From Patiria miniata (Eukaryota; Echinodermata; Asteroidea; Valvatida; Asterinidae), in contig NW_024037048.1 of NCBI RefSeq assembly GCF_015706575.1, positions 12,975,512 through 13,039,511 on the forward strand: a stretch of 64,000 bases of DNA, given 5' to 3'. Below are positions 54,655 through 64,000 of this stretch, piece after piece (the stretch's first letter is position 1; the number at the start of each line of letters is the position of its first letter). Under the pieces are notes generated by a model, which searched no databases, was not told the origin of the DNA, and saw only the letters and a program-made list of their open reading frames with translations. A program made the position numbers and the translations under genes.

Positions 54655-55004
54655 CTTCAGAAAAAGAAAAAAACAGTCAATTGTTATTTAATGATCGTTA
54701 ACTTGGTTATCGTTCAGATCGGAGTAAACTTGAAGTTAACACAACCTAGATATACCTCACGGTATACCAAACGTTAAATCTGACACCGTGGCAGCAAGGA
54801 GATTTCCACCTTTCTATGAATATGCCTTTGAATGAGCATGACGACTATTTATAAAAGATATAGACATATATCATACTCGGCAATAGGGATAGTCAGTGGA
54901 AAGAACTTGGGACAGGTGTGTACAAAGTTACACGCAAGACCCAGACTTTTTTTAAGCGAATTACTGAGAAGACGACCATAATTATTGGTAATGAGGATAC
55001 TTTT

Positions 55005-55590
55005 ATTATGGAGTAGATTAACCATCTTGGTTAGGAGGATATTTTTTTAGAAGGGAATTATGAAGGAGACTAACCATCTTGGCTAGGAGGATATTTTTTA
55101 GAAGGGAATTATGGAGGAGACTAACCATCTTGGCTCGGAGGATTTTTTTTTAGAAGGGAACTATGGAGGAGACTATAACCAGCTTGGCTCGGAGGATATT
55201 TTTAGAAGGAAAATATGGAGGAAATTGATCATCTTGGCTGAGGATATGTTTAAGAAGGGCACTATGGAGGAGACTAACCATCTTGGCTCGGAGGTTTAAA
55301 AAAAAAAGAATTATGGAGAAGACTAACCATTGTGGCTAGGAGGATATTTTTAGAAGGAATTTATGGAAGAGACTAACAATCTAGGCTAGAAGGACATTTT
55401 TTTAAGAAGGGAATTATGGAGGAGACGAACCATCATGGTTAGGGAGACATTTGTTTTAGAAAGGATTAATGGCTAGGAGGATATTTTTAGAAGGAAATTA
55501 TGGAGAAAGCTACAACCATCTTGGCTAGGGGAATATGTTTTTAAAGGAATTAATGAGGATATTAACCATCTTGGCTAGGAGGATATATTG
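55005..55590. repeat. ~52 bp minisatellite block 7
   Basis: Same family and orientation as block 1, and closest to 7240-8020 in its variants (for example AGGTTTAAAAAAAAAAGAAT and GGGGAATATGTTTTTAAAGG). Confidence 0.9.
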
Positions 55591-55749
55591 GTTTTTTTTT
55601 TTCATTTTTGTGAAACTGTTTTAGAGAAGAATATTTCATCAAGTATTAAATATCGTGACCAAGGACGAATTAGTTATAATGCAGGCTAGGGGGCTTACTT
55701 TGTTAATGAGGAAAAAGGATTTGATATTTGAAGGAAGGAGGTTAATGGA

Positions 55750-56134
55750 AACATTTTCCAGATCCTCCCCCCCCCCCATACCTGACAACGCACCCCCCCC
55801 CCCAGCCAAAGCTAGATCCACCCCTGTTTAGGATTTCACGCTAGTTTCTGCTATAGTGAGTAGGTTTGCGTAATTGTGAAGTAAGTGCCCTTAGATTAGC
55901 CACTCATTATTTTCATGGGAATTGCCAACACTACAACAGACATAGTTTTGCATGACACTTAAAAATTACGGCTTTTGCAAAAGTGTAAACAATCAGTTAC
56001 AGGGGATAACTTCTGTGCTTACAGGGATAGCGCAGGATTTCTGTGCTAGCGTGAATGAGGATCATCAGCACAGAATTGTGTGCTTAAACCATGAAATTGA
56101 GTCTATTGAGTTAGTAGTGGCTTTGTGTACTTAC
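55750..56134. repeat. Unit DNA with MITE-like C-runs (pair of 5010-5400)
   Basis: Copy of 5010-5403, including the two C-runs, GATCCACCCCTG and the sequence up to the donor of the C-terminal exon. No gene. Confidence 0.65.
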
Positions 56135-56202
56135 ATGACAATGAGCTGAGCCTCCTGGGAATGTTGGAGAAGCAATTCACGGATCCGCATCTGTCTGTTG
56201 GT
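56135..56202 (-). pseudogene. SLC12A-like C-terminal exon, unit 8
   Basis: Intact 68 bp copy of 5404-5471 with good splice sites. The cytosolic-domain exon that should precede it is absent: unit DNA breaks off at about 56265 into unrelated sequence. Confidence 0.68.
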
Positions 56203-56264
56203 CTGAAAGAAAAAAAAAGATTTCAGGCGAAAAAATGGCGTGATTTATTGAGGTTTTAATAAAG

Positions 56265-56595
56265 TCGAAATAAAAAAAACAATATTCATAAATACCTCAG
56301 ACAGTTTAGCCATTCCTATTGGTCGAGAGCCCGTCACGTGGCCGGTATTAAACGGATGATAAAGACATGGCTAGCTGGTCTTAAACACTTTTCCAGTGTC
56401 ACAATAAAATGTGGACTCCTAAAAATCCAGTGCCTCTTATCGTTTCATTGGTTGAACGTTCACAATCCTCACGTAGGCATGCGCAACACTACCAGGGAGT
56501 TAGAATTTTATAGTTCTAAATTCAAAACGCAACGCGCCAGGTGCGTTCTGCGCGACATCGCGTAGAACACGATACGCGCGCGTCAATCTCCATAA
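56265..56595. other. Breakpoint insert, no gene
   Basis: Unique sequence that replaces the expected unit DNA between the C-terminal exon and the next block. It contains a CpG-rich stretch with GCGCGCC and ACGCGCGCG near 56530-56580. No coding region supported. Confidence 0.5.
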
Positions 56596-56910
56596 AGAGT
56601 GTCACATTTGGTAGAATTCTGTATTCCATTGTACAACACTGTATTTATTCCTGGATGAATCCATACAACCATAGAGTGCTGGGGCGGTTTGGGGCGGTAT
56701 AAGGAGTAACAGGCAGGGCACTTTGAGGGGCAGGGACTAATGGCTTCATTGGATTATGCTTAGTGCTTTTTTTAATCATTTGGATAATGGCTAAGTGAAC
56801 ATGCTTCTATAGACGAGCTACGTTCATTTATCATTGATTATCTGGCGATCCTAAATTGAAGGTTATGCGACTCTGCAAATATCACGAGAAGGAAGATTGT
56901 GTTGACTTAC

Positions 56911-57033
56911 CAATGGCTATGCAGGCAGCTGTGATAAAGAACGCCAGGATGTGGGCTCTACGTGGCTCATCCCCCGGCCTAGAACCAACAGCACAGAACT
57001 CCATCTTGGGAAAAATCTTGTCCTTGTACCAGC
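56911..57033 (-). CDS. SLC12A-like transmembrane-region exon, unit 8
   Basis: Second intact copy of 54532-54654, with TTCTGAAG acceptor and GTAAGT donor. It reads WYKDKIFPKMEFCAVGSRPG and on to FFITAACIAI. One residue differs (I-F-P for I-V-P). Confidence 0.75.
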
Positions 57034-57369
57034 CTTCAGAAAAAGGAAAAAACCAGTCAATTGTTATTTAACGATCGTTAACTTGGTTATCGTTAAGATC
57101 GGAGTAAACCTGAAGTTAACACAACCTAGATATACCTCACGGTATACCAAACGTTAAATCTGTCACCGTGGCAGCAAGGAGATTTCGACCTTTCTATGAA
57201 TATGCCTTTGAATGAGCATGACGACTATTTATAAAAGATATTGACATATATCATACTCGGCAATAGGGATAGTCAGTGGAAAGAACTTGGGACAGGTGTG
57301 TACAAAGTTACGCGCAAGACCCAGACTTTGTTTTTAAGGGAATTACTGAGAAAACGACCATGGCAATGA

Positions 57370-58540
57370 GGATATTTTTATTATGGAGTAGATTAACCAT
57401 CTTGGTGAGGAGGATATTTTTTTTTAGAAGGGAACTATGGAGGAGACTAATCATCTTGGCTAGGAGGATATTTTTTTAGCAGGAAATTATGGAGGAGACT
57501 ACCATCTTGGCTGGGAGGATATTTTTTGAAGGGAACTATAGAGGAGACTAACCAGCTTGGCTCAGAGGGGTTTTTTTTAGAAGAGAATTATGGAATAGAC
57601 TAACCATCATGGCTGGGAGGATATTATTTAGAAGGGAATTACAGAGGAGACTAACCATCTTGGCTAGGAGAATATTTTTTAGAAGGGAATTATGGAGAAG
57701 ACTTACCATCTTGGCTAGGAGGATATTTTTGGAAGGGATTTATGAAGAAGACCAACCATCCTGGCTAGGAGAATATTTTTTAGAAGGGAACCATGGAGGA
57801 GATTAACCATCTTGGCTAGGATATTTTTTAAGAAGGAAATTATGGAGGAAATGGACCATCTTGGCTAGGAGGATATGTTTTAGAAGGGCACTACGGTGGA
57901 GACTTACCATCTTGGCTGGGAGGATTTTTTTTGAAGGGAACTATAGAGGAGACTAACCAGCTTGGCTCAGAGGGGTTTTTTTTAGAAGAGAATTATGGAA
58001 TAGACTAACCATCATGGCTGGGAGGATATTATTTAGAAGGGAATTACAGAGGAGACTAACCATCTTGGCTAGGAGAATATTTTTTAGAAGGGAATTATGG
58101 AGAAGACTTACCATCTTGGCTAGGAGGATATTTTTGGAAGGGATTTATGAAGAAGACCAACCATCCTGGCTAGGAGAATATTTTTTAGAAGGGAACCATG
58201 GAGGAGATTAACCATCTTGGCTAGGATATTTTTTAAGAAGGAAATTATGGAGGAGACGAACCATCATGGTTAGGAAGATATTTGTTTTAGAAGGGATTTA
58301 TGGAGAAGACTAACCATCTTGGCTAAAAGGACATTTTTAGAGGGAATTTATGGAAGAGACTAACTTTCTTGGCTGGGAGGATATTTTTAGCAGGGAATTA
58401 TGGAGAAGACTAACCAGCTTGGCTAGGAGGATATTTTTTTAGAAGGGAATTATGGAGGAGACTACCCATCTTGGCTTGGAGGATATTTTTTGAAAGGAAT
58501 TAATGAGGACAACCATCTTGGCTAGGAGGATATATTGTTG
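57370..58540. repeat. ~52 bp minisatellite block 8 with 405 bp higher-order repeat
   Basis: Same family as block 1. A stretch of about 405 bp from roughly 57510 is repeated immediately from roughly 57915. The two copies are identical over at least the 198 bp at 57609-57806 and 58014-58211, indicating a very recent duplication. Confidence 0.92.
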
Positions 58541-58559
58541 TTTTTTCCAATTGTTTTAT

Positions 58560-58829
58560 TTTTATAGAAGGATCATGAAGTATTAAATATTGTGACAAAG
58601 GATGAATTAGTTATAATGCAGGCTAGGGGGTTTACTTTGTTAATGAGGAAAAAGGATTTTGAAATTGGGAATGAGGAAGGAGGTTGAAGGATTAAATGGA
58701 AAGAAGGGTTTTACGTTTATGCGTGGAAGATAAGGAAAATGACAAACGTTTATTAATAATAGAACAAGTGAGAATTGTGTAAAGATAAGAAAGTACGGTC
58801 TCTCCATTCTCGCCAACAAATCACCCACT
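58560..58829. other. No gene seen
   Basis: AT-rich tail of unit 8, starting with sequence shared with 8020-8150 and 55600-55740, then unique DNA. Confidence 0.5.
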
Positions 58830-59196
58830 CTTTATGGCATTTATGTCAAATCACAGACAACTTGCAACTGTAGCAGGTTACTTATGATCTGCACCGCTAG
58901 GTTCTGACCAAATGCTTCACAAGGACAAGCTTTTGTCAAATCACAGACAACTTGCGACCATAGCAGATTACTTACGATCAACACGGCTCCGCATATGAGA
59001 AGGGCTGTGCTCTTGGTGATATGGGAGACGAAGTAATCATAATGCTTCACAAGGACAATCTAATGTCCAATCACAGACAAATTACAACTGTAGCAAATTA
59101 CTTATGATCTGCACCTCTAAGTTCTGATCATAATGCTTCACAGGGACAAGCTTTTGTCAAATCACAGACAAATTGCGACTATAGCAGATTACTTAC
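58830..59196 (-). repeat. Tandem fragments around a partial RPALV exon
   Basis: The phrase CAAATCACAGACAA followed by TTGC(A/G)AC occurs four times at about 60-130 bp spacing (58854, 58935, 59070, 59158). Between them a piece of the SLC12A exon ([16 protein letters not shown] with donor GTAAGT) is present at about 58980-59035. This looks like unequal crossing-over around the exon's donor end. Confidence 0.65.
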
Positions 59197-59308
59197 GATC
59201 AGCACTGCTCCGCATATGAGAAGGCTTGTGCTCTTGGTGATATGGGAGACGAAGTGAACCAGGGCAGGCCTGCATCCAGGGCGACCAGTCAATGCAATAA
59301 TCTGTGGC
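59197..59308 (-). CDS. SLC12A-like RPALV exon, distal copy
   Basis: Full-length copy of 53538-53649 with acceptor CCCTGTACAG and donor GTAAGT, encoding [18 protein letters not shown] and [14 protein letters not shown]. It is intact but has no neighbouring exon in a usable order: on the minus strand the next SLC12A exon downstream is another transmembrane-region exon. Confidence 0.75.
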
Positions 59309-59419
59309 CTGTACAGGGAAATACAACAATCCACAAATTGAAAGGAAGAGGGAATAGAACCTGGGACCTCCGCATTGCCGCAACTCTAGAATGCAGGGCC
59401 ACTACACTCTACGTCTTGT

Positions 59420-60145
59420 TTGTCTATTTTTCATGACTAGTTATGCTAGAATTCAATTCAATGTGTCACTTAATAGCGTGTCCAGCTGGACTGTCGTTTC
59501 TGTGCAAAAGTGAGGCAAATATTCTTTTTGGACTGCAGGAAGCCTATCGCCAAGTTTTTGTATATTCTTTTAATATTTTCTAACTCCGAGTCATTTTATT
59601 TTTTTCAAGTCATTAAAGAAACATAAGTTAAATTCAATAGGCATGATAGGGTAACGCGTTATTTCGCTTTGTTTAATTGGGGATTGTTAAAATACATATC
59701 TAATTGACATGATTAGATCTAAGGATAATAGTTTTCAGCCATTTCCAATTGGTAAATTCTCAACCTTACCTTTTTAATAAAATTTGGTCAAAAACTTCAC
59801 TTTCCTCTAAACAATGCTTTTCATTCACCATGTTCACACGACTTTCAAAATATTTATAAAAGAAATACGTGTACCAAAAAATGCGTTGCTCAAACCACAA
59901 AAATAGCTGCCTAAAATTTGAATGAATGTCCGAAAGCAGGTTTTTGGTGATCACAATATTTGTTTGTCTTTAAAGTGTGAATAAAAAGTCCAGACTGTCT
60001 TAGGGCGGTACTCTTACGTTATCCAGTTGTCTGCTGCGCTATTCGGACAATAATGGGGTATATCATCAAACAACAGGCGGCGCCCTTCACAATTAACGGT
60101 GTCAAGTGCAGTGACAATCTCATAACCCATTAATTCCCCGCATTA
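59420..60145. other. No gene seen
   Basis: AT-rich unique sequence. No repeat or coding signal found on either strand. Confidence 0.45.
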
Positions 60146-60149
60146 ACTA

Positions 60150-60355
60150 AACAAAAATAAAAACGGATAACGAAACCATTTCCCAATTCCTAAGCAAAAA
60201 GAAAAACGGATAACGAAAACCACTCTCCCAATTCCTAAGCAAAAAGAACAACGGATAACGAAATCAATTCCACTTCCTAAGCAAAAAGAAAAACGGATAA
60301 CGGACTTCGAATCCAAAATCCATTCTCGACAGCAAAACGGAAAACGAATAACGAT
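60150..60355. repeat. Short tandem repeat with AAACGGATAACG
   Basis: About four to five copies at roughly 46-54 bp spacing of a unit containing CCTAAGCAAAAAGAAAAACG followed by GATAACG. Non-coding. Confidence 0.75.
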
Positions 60356-60619
60356 TCCCACTTCCGCATGCATGATGGGAAAATTCGGACTACGAAACTT
60401 TTTCGCAACTTCGTCCCCAGGGTTAACTTTATTTTGTAACTTTCTTTCCTGTATTAAGTACTTGTCAGTGCGTACAGCTCAACACTACGTAAACGAGATT
60501 GTATATGACGCCGTTAATTGTGAAGAGCGCCACCTGTTGTTTGGTTATCCGATATCAACATTATGGATAATGTAGCGGTAGGCTAGGCCTGTACATCAGG
60601 TAAGTCTGGACTATTTAGG

Positions 60620-61865
60620 GCCTACTTGAACTTTCGGCGTACTGGAAAGATTCCCATATCTGGACATTACTCAATTTTCCCTTCAGTGATTTATGCCACC
60701 ATTCCTGTTTAAAACGTCCAAAAATATTGGATTTAGCAGGGAAATTTGTTACCAAAAAACTATAGTCGGAGTCCCTTTACTTTAGTTACCATCGCGGTAA
60801 TCCTTACTTTTAGGACCCCATTCCTATATACATGATATAGGAAGGGAAAGACTAACCAAAACAGTTGACTAAATGACACTCAAAATTGACTTCTTGGCAC
60901 ATCTGAACAATTGGCAATGACACCTTCTTGAATATCAGCAGGTTTTTAATTTTGTGGAAAGAGGGCAGGGCTTTGTCTTTGATTTATGAGGGAAATTCAG
61001 GGGTAAAAGACGACGATGACAACCAGAAAACAGACTCAAAAACCAAGATGGCAAACGTGAAAGCTCGCTGCGATGAAAGCTCGATGCTGATTGGCTGATA
61101 AAAAATAAACATCTTATTTATTTTTAGTCTGGTTCCCAAAAGATTCAGGGGTACAACTATAGAATGCATGGCCACTTTACTCTACATCCGCGCCTCCGTA
61201 CGGCTGCGTGGAGGCGTGGAGCCGCAGTCGACCTACCTCCGAAAATCGATTGCCGCAGTCGACCTACCTCCGAAAATCGATCGTGGAGTCGTGGGATCAA
61301 AATAAGGACAGCGCATAAAAAAATAAAACAGCACACCGTGTAAACTCAATGGCGCCCCCAATCACCAATCAGTAGACTTGTCACAGTAATTTTTCTTCTC
61401 CTTTCGGGGAAGGGCAGGGTTTTAAGAAATCATCCTGCAGGGATATAGTCTGTCCAAGTTTAATCAACTTGAACGTTACAGGGAAAATATCAGACTTTAT
61501 TCAGGGGATGTTTTGGTAAAACATTCACTATGAAAAAAAAAAGTTGAGATTATTATAAAAACCACAATTCCCACATACCGCGATAATAGGGAGTCCACCT
61601 CCATTCGCACATTCCGAGCATGTCTATTTTCACAGGCATTTGAAAAGGAAGAGTTATACAACCTAAGAGACAGGACAATTCGGGAAGGTTAGCGAGCAAT
61701 CTCTATTCCAAACAAGAAACGTGATAAGTACCGCGATAATACGGCGTTCCATCCTACATGCTTACTGCCACTGCCAGCATCCTACTGTCTGAAAAAACAC
61801 CACGGAGACCAGACATTTCACTAAATGTCCAGAACTCCAGGTATGGAATCTTTCCGGAGTATTTT
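60620..61865. repeat. Right-hand counterpart of the 15.8-17.1 kb repeat
   Basis: Shares ordered blocks with 15793-17080 (see that entry) but is more rearranged. A 33 bp phrase with GCAGTCGACCTACCTCCG and AAAATCGAT is tandemly duplicated at about 61222-61281. No gene supported. Confidence 0.55.
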
Positions 61866-61889
61866 TTAACCCGAACCCACCTGACACTC

Positions 61890-63600
61890 CTCCAACATCC
61901 TCCTGGCGGTTTTGGAGGATTCTAGAGGACTGAGGATGAATAGTGATTGAATCAAATGAGGATTCTGGAGGATATTGAGGATGAATGGTGATCGAAGCAC
62001 ATGAAGATTCTGGAGGATTGAGGATGAATGGTGATTGAAGCACATGAGGATTCTAGAGGATTGAGGATGAATGGTGATTGAAGCACATGAGGATTCTAGA
62101 GGATTGAGGATGAATGGTGATTGAAGCGCATGAGGATTCTGGAGGATTGAGGATGAATGGTGATTGAAGCACATGAGGATTCTAGAGGATTGAGGATGAA
62201 TGGTGATTGAAGCACATGAGGATTCTAGAGGATTGAGGATGAATGGTGATTGAAGCACATGAGGATTCTGGAGGATTGAGGATGAATGGTGATTGAAGCA
62301 CATGAGGATTCTAGAGGATTGAGGATGAATGGTGATCACATGAGGATTCTGGAGGATTGAGGATGAATGGTGATTGAAGCACATGAGGATTTTGGAGGAT
62401 TGAGGATGAATGGTGATTGAAGCACATGAGGATTCTGGAGGATTGAGGATGATTGGTGATTGAATCAAATGAGGATTCTGGAGGATTGAGGATGAATGGT
62501 GATTGAAGCACAAGAGGATTTTGGAGGATTGAGGATGATTGGTGATTGAATCAAATGAGGATTCTGGAGGATTGAGGATGAATGGTGATTGAAGCACAAG
62601 AGGATTTTGGAGGATTGAGGATGAATGGTGATTGAATCATATGAGGATTCTAGAGGATTGAGGATGAATGGTGATTGAAGCACATGAGGATTCTAGAGGA
62701 TTGAGGATGAATGGTGATTGAAGCACATGAGGATTCTGGAGGATTGAGGATGAATGGTGATTGAAGCACATGAGGATTCTAGAGGATTGAGGATGAATGG
62801 TGATCACATGAGGATTCTGGAGGATTGAGGATGAATGGTGATTGAAGCACATGAGGATTTTGGAGGATTGAGGATGAATGGTGATTGAAGCACATGAGGA
62901 TTCTGGAGGATTGAGGATGATTGGTGATTGAATCAAATGAGGATTCTGGAGGATTGAGGATGAATGGTGATTGAAGCACAAGAGGATTTTGGAGGATTGA
63001 GGATGATTGGTGATTGAATCAAATGAGGATTCTGGAGGATTGAGGATGAATGGTGATTGAAGCACAAGAGGATTTTGGAGGATTGAGGATGAATGGTGAT
63101 TGAATCATATGAGGATTCTAGAGGATTGAGGATGAATGGTGATTGAAGCACATGAGGATTCTGGAGGATTGAGGATGAATGGTGATTGAAGCACATGAGG
63201 ATTCTAGAGGATTGAGGATGAATGGTGATCACATGAGGATTCTGGAGGATTGAGGATGAATGGTGATTGAAGCACATGAGGATTTTGGAGGATTGAGGAT
63301 GAATGGTGATTGAAGCACATGAGGATTCTGGAGGATTGAGGATGATTGGTGATTGAATCAAATGAGGATTCTGGAGGATTGAGGATGAATGGTGATTGAA
63401 GCACAAGAGGATTTTGGAGGATTGAGGATGATTGGTGATTGAATCAAATGAGGATTCTGGAGGATTGAGGATGAATGGTGATTGAAGCACAAGAGGATTT
63501 TGGAGGATTGAGGATGAATGGTGATTGAATCATATGAGGATTCTAGAGGATTGAGGATGAATGGTGATTGAAGCACATGAGGATTCTGGAGGATTGATGA
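61890..63600. repeat. 43 bp minisatellite with ~425/468 bp higher-order repeats
   Basis: About 40 copies of a unit composed of GGATTCTGGAGGATTGAGG and ATGAATGGTGATTGAAGCAC plus ATGA. A 38 bp variant unit (GGTGATCACATGAGG) occurs at about 62332, 62800 and 63225, spacings of 468 and 425 bp, which is 11 and 10 units. The large minus-strand frames here arise because 43 is not divisible by three and all three unit frames are open; they are not genes. Confidence 0.95.
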
Positions 63601-64000
63601 TGAATGCATTTTGTGGCAGGACTGTCTGATGATTTTGAAGGATTTGGCGTTGGTTATCCTTCATTTAAACACGAGTGCAAAATGGGATGAGGAGGATTTT
63701 GGAGGATTGACGATGAATGCATTTTGAGGCAGGACTGTCCGACAATTTTTAAAAATTTAGGCGGAGTTGCAAAATTTTGGAGGATTGAGGATGGTTCCAA
63801 GCAAAAAGGGCCTAGGAGGTTATTAATGCTTTAATTGCATACATTGTAAGACTTTCTTTTTATAGCTCCATGATTGTATAGTCATTCTTCCAGAACTGTA
63901 AGTGTAAGGGTTTTAAACTAAGTTCAGGAAGTATGGTCAGGCCCTACAGGCCCCATTTTTATCTTTTGTAAATTTGTCAATTTTTTGGGAAATTGTTCTC
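63601..64000. other. Decayed minisatellite edge and pair of 17.1 kb
   Basis: Two isolated degenerate units (near 63690 and 63775) followed by CATACATTGTAAGAC and TATAGCTCCATGATTGTATA, which match 17093-17140. No gene. Confidence 0.55.

Noticed and set aside
61866..63609. Long minus-strand open frames (up to 243 codons) with repeated SPFILNPPESS-like peptides
   Set aside because: They are translations of the 43 bp minisatellite. Since 43 is not a multiple of three and all frames of the unit are open, long frames are expected by construction. No start context, splice sites or domain.
1..64000. Retroviral, LINE or autonomous transposase coding sequence
   Set aside because: No reverse transcriptase, integrase or transposase motifs were recognised in any frame; the mobile elements seen are non-autonomous.

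Overview
This is eukaryotic genomic DNA, intron-rich, AT-rich and full of repeats, with many long poly-G/poly-C runs, minisatellites, tRNA-derived SINEs and small inverted-repeat transposons. The genes that can be recognised are secreted C1q-domain/collagen proteins, the ciliary protein IFT56 (TTC26) and an SLC12 cation-chloride cotransporter. Together with the repeat style they suggest a marine invertebrate deuterostome (echinoderm, hemichordate or lancelet). I cannot name the species from the sequence alone.

Layout. (1) 1-5.1 kb: an intact C1q-domain gene (1624-2424, +), its upstream leader region, conserved downstream DNA and a small unidentified 3' exon on the minus strand. (2) 5.4-15.04 kb: four tandem units derived from the 3' half of an SLC12A (NKCC/NCC-type) gene on the minus strand. 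They contain broken or mosaic exons, and units 1-3 carry a block of a ~52 bp minisatellite. The array ends in a 500 bp assembly gap (15042-15541). (3) 15.5-17.2 kb: dispersed repeat. (4) 18.3-22.6 kb: the last five exons of IFT56 (+), carrying a stop codon and frameshifts. (5) 22.9-31.2 kb: satellite, MITEs, a 2.1 kb foldback with tRNA-like ends, a 31 bp minisatellite and an unidentified minus-strand coding fragment. (6) 33.3-42.2 kb: a probable promoter with several non-coding leader exons, enclosing 2.5 kb of the same ~52 bp minisatellite in inverted orientation. (7) 42.2-48.5 kb: a second, divergent C1q gene (46110-46901, +) preceded by two tandem copies of its upstream leader region. (8) 49.1-59.3 kb: further SLC12A-derived units, including four well-preserved exons. 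(9) 60.6-64 kb: counterpart of the 15.8-17.2 kb repeat, now holding a 43 bp minisatellite with higher-order structure.

The main organising fact is that regions 1-17.2 kb and about 44.5-63.9 kb are the same segment duplicated in the same order and orientation, about 44 kb apart, around a mostly unique centre. The flanking DNA of the two C1q genes is nearly identical, but their C1q domains differ sharply in two surface-loop-like stretches. That is the pattern expected of a diversifying recognition molecule, and it is the most biologically interesting signal here. The SLC12A-derived units look like an amplified pseudogene family: all copies that keep the relevant segment carry a stop at the same codon, and one exon type is stitched together from three non-adjacent coding segments. 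No prokaryotic, viral or CRISPR content was seen.
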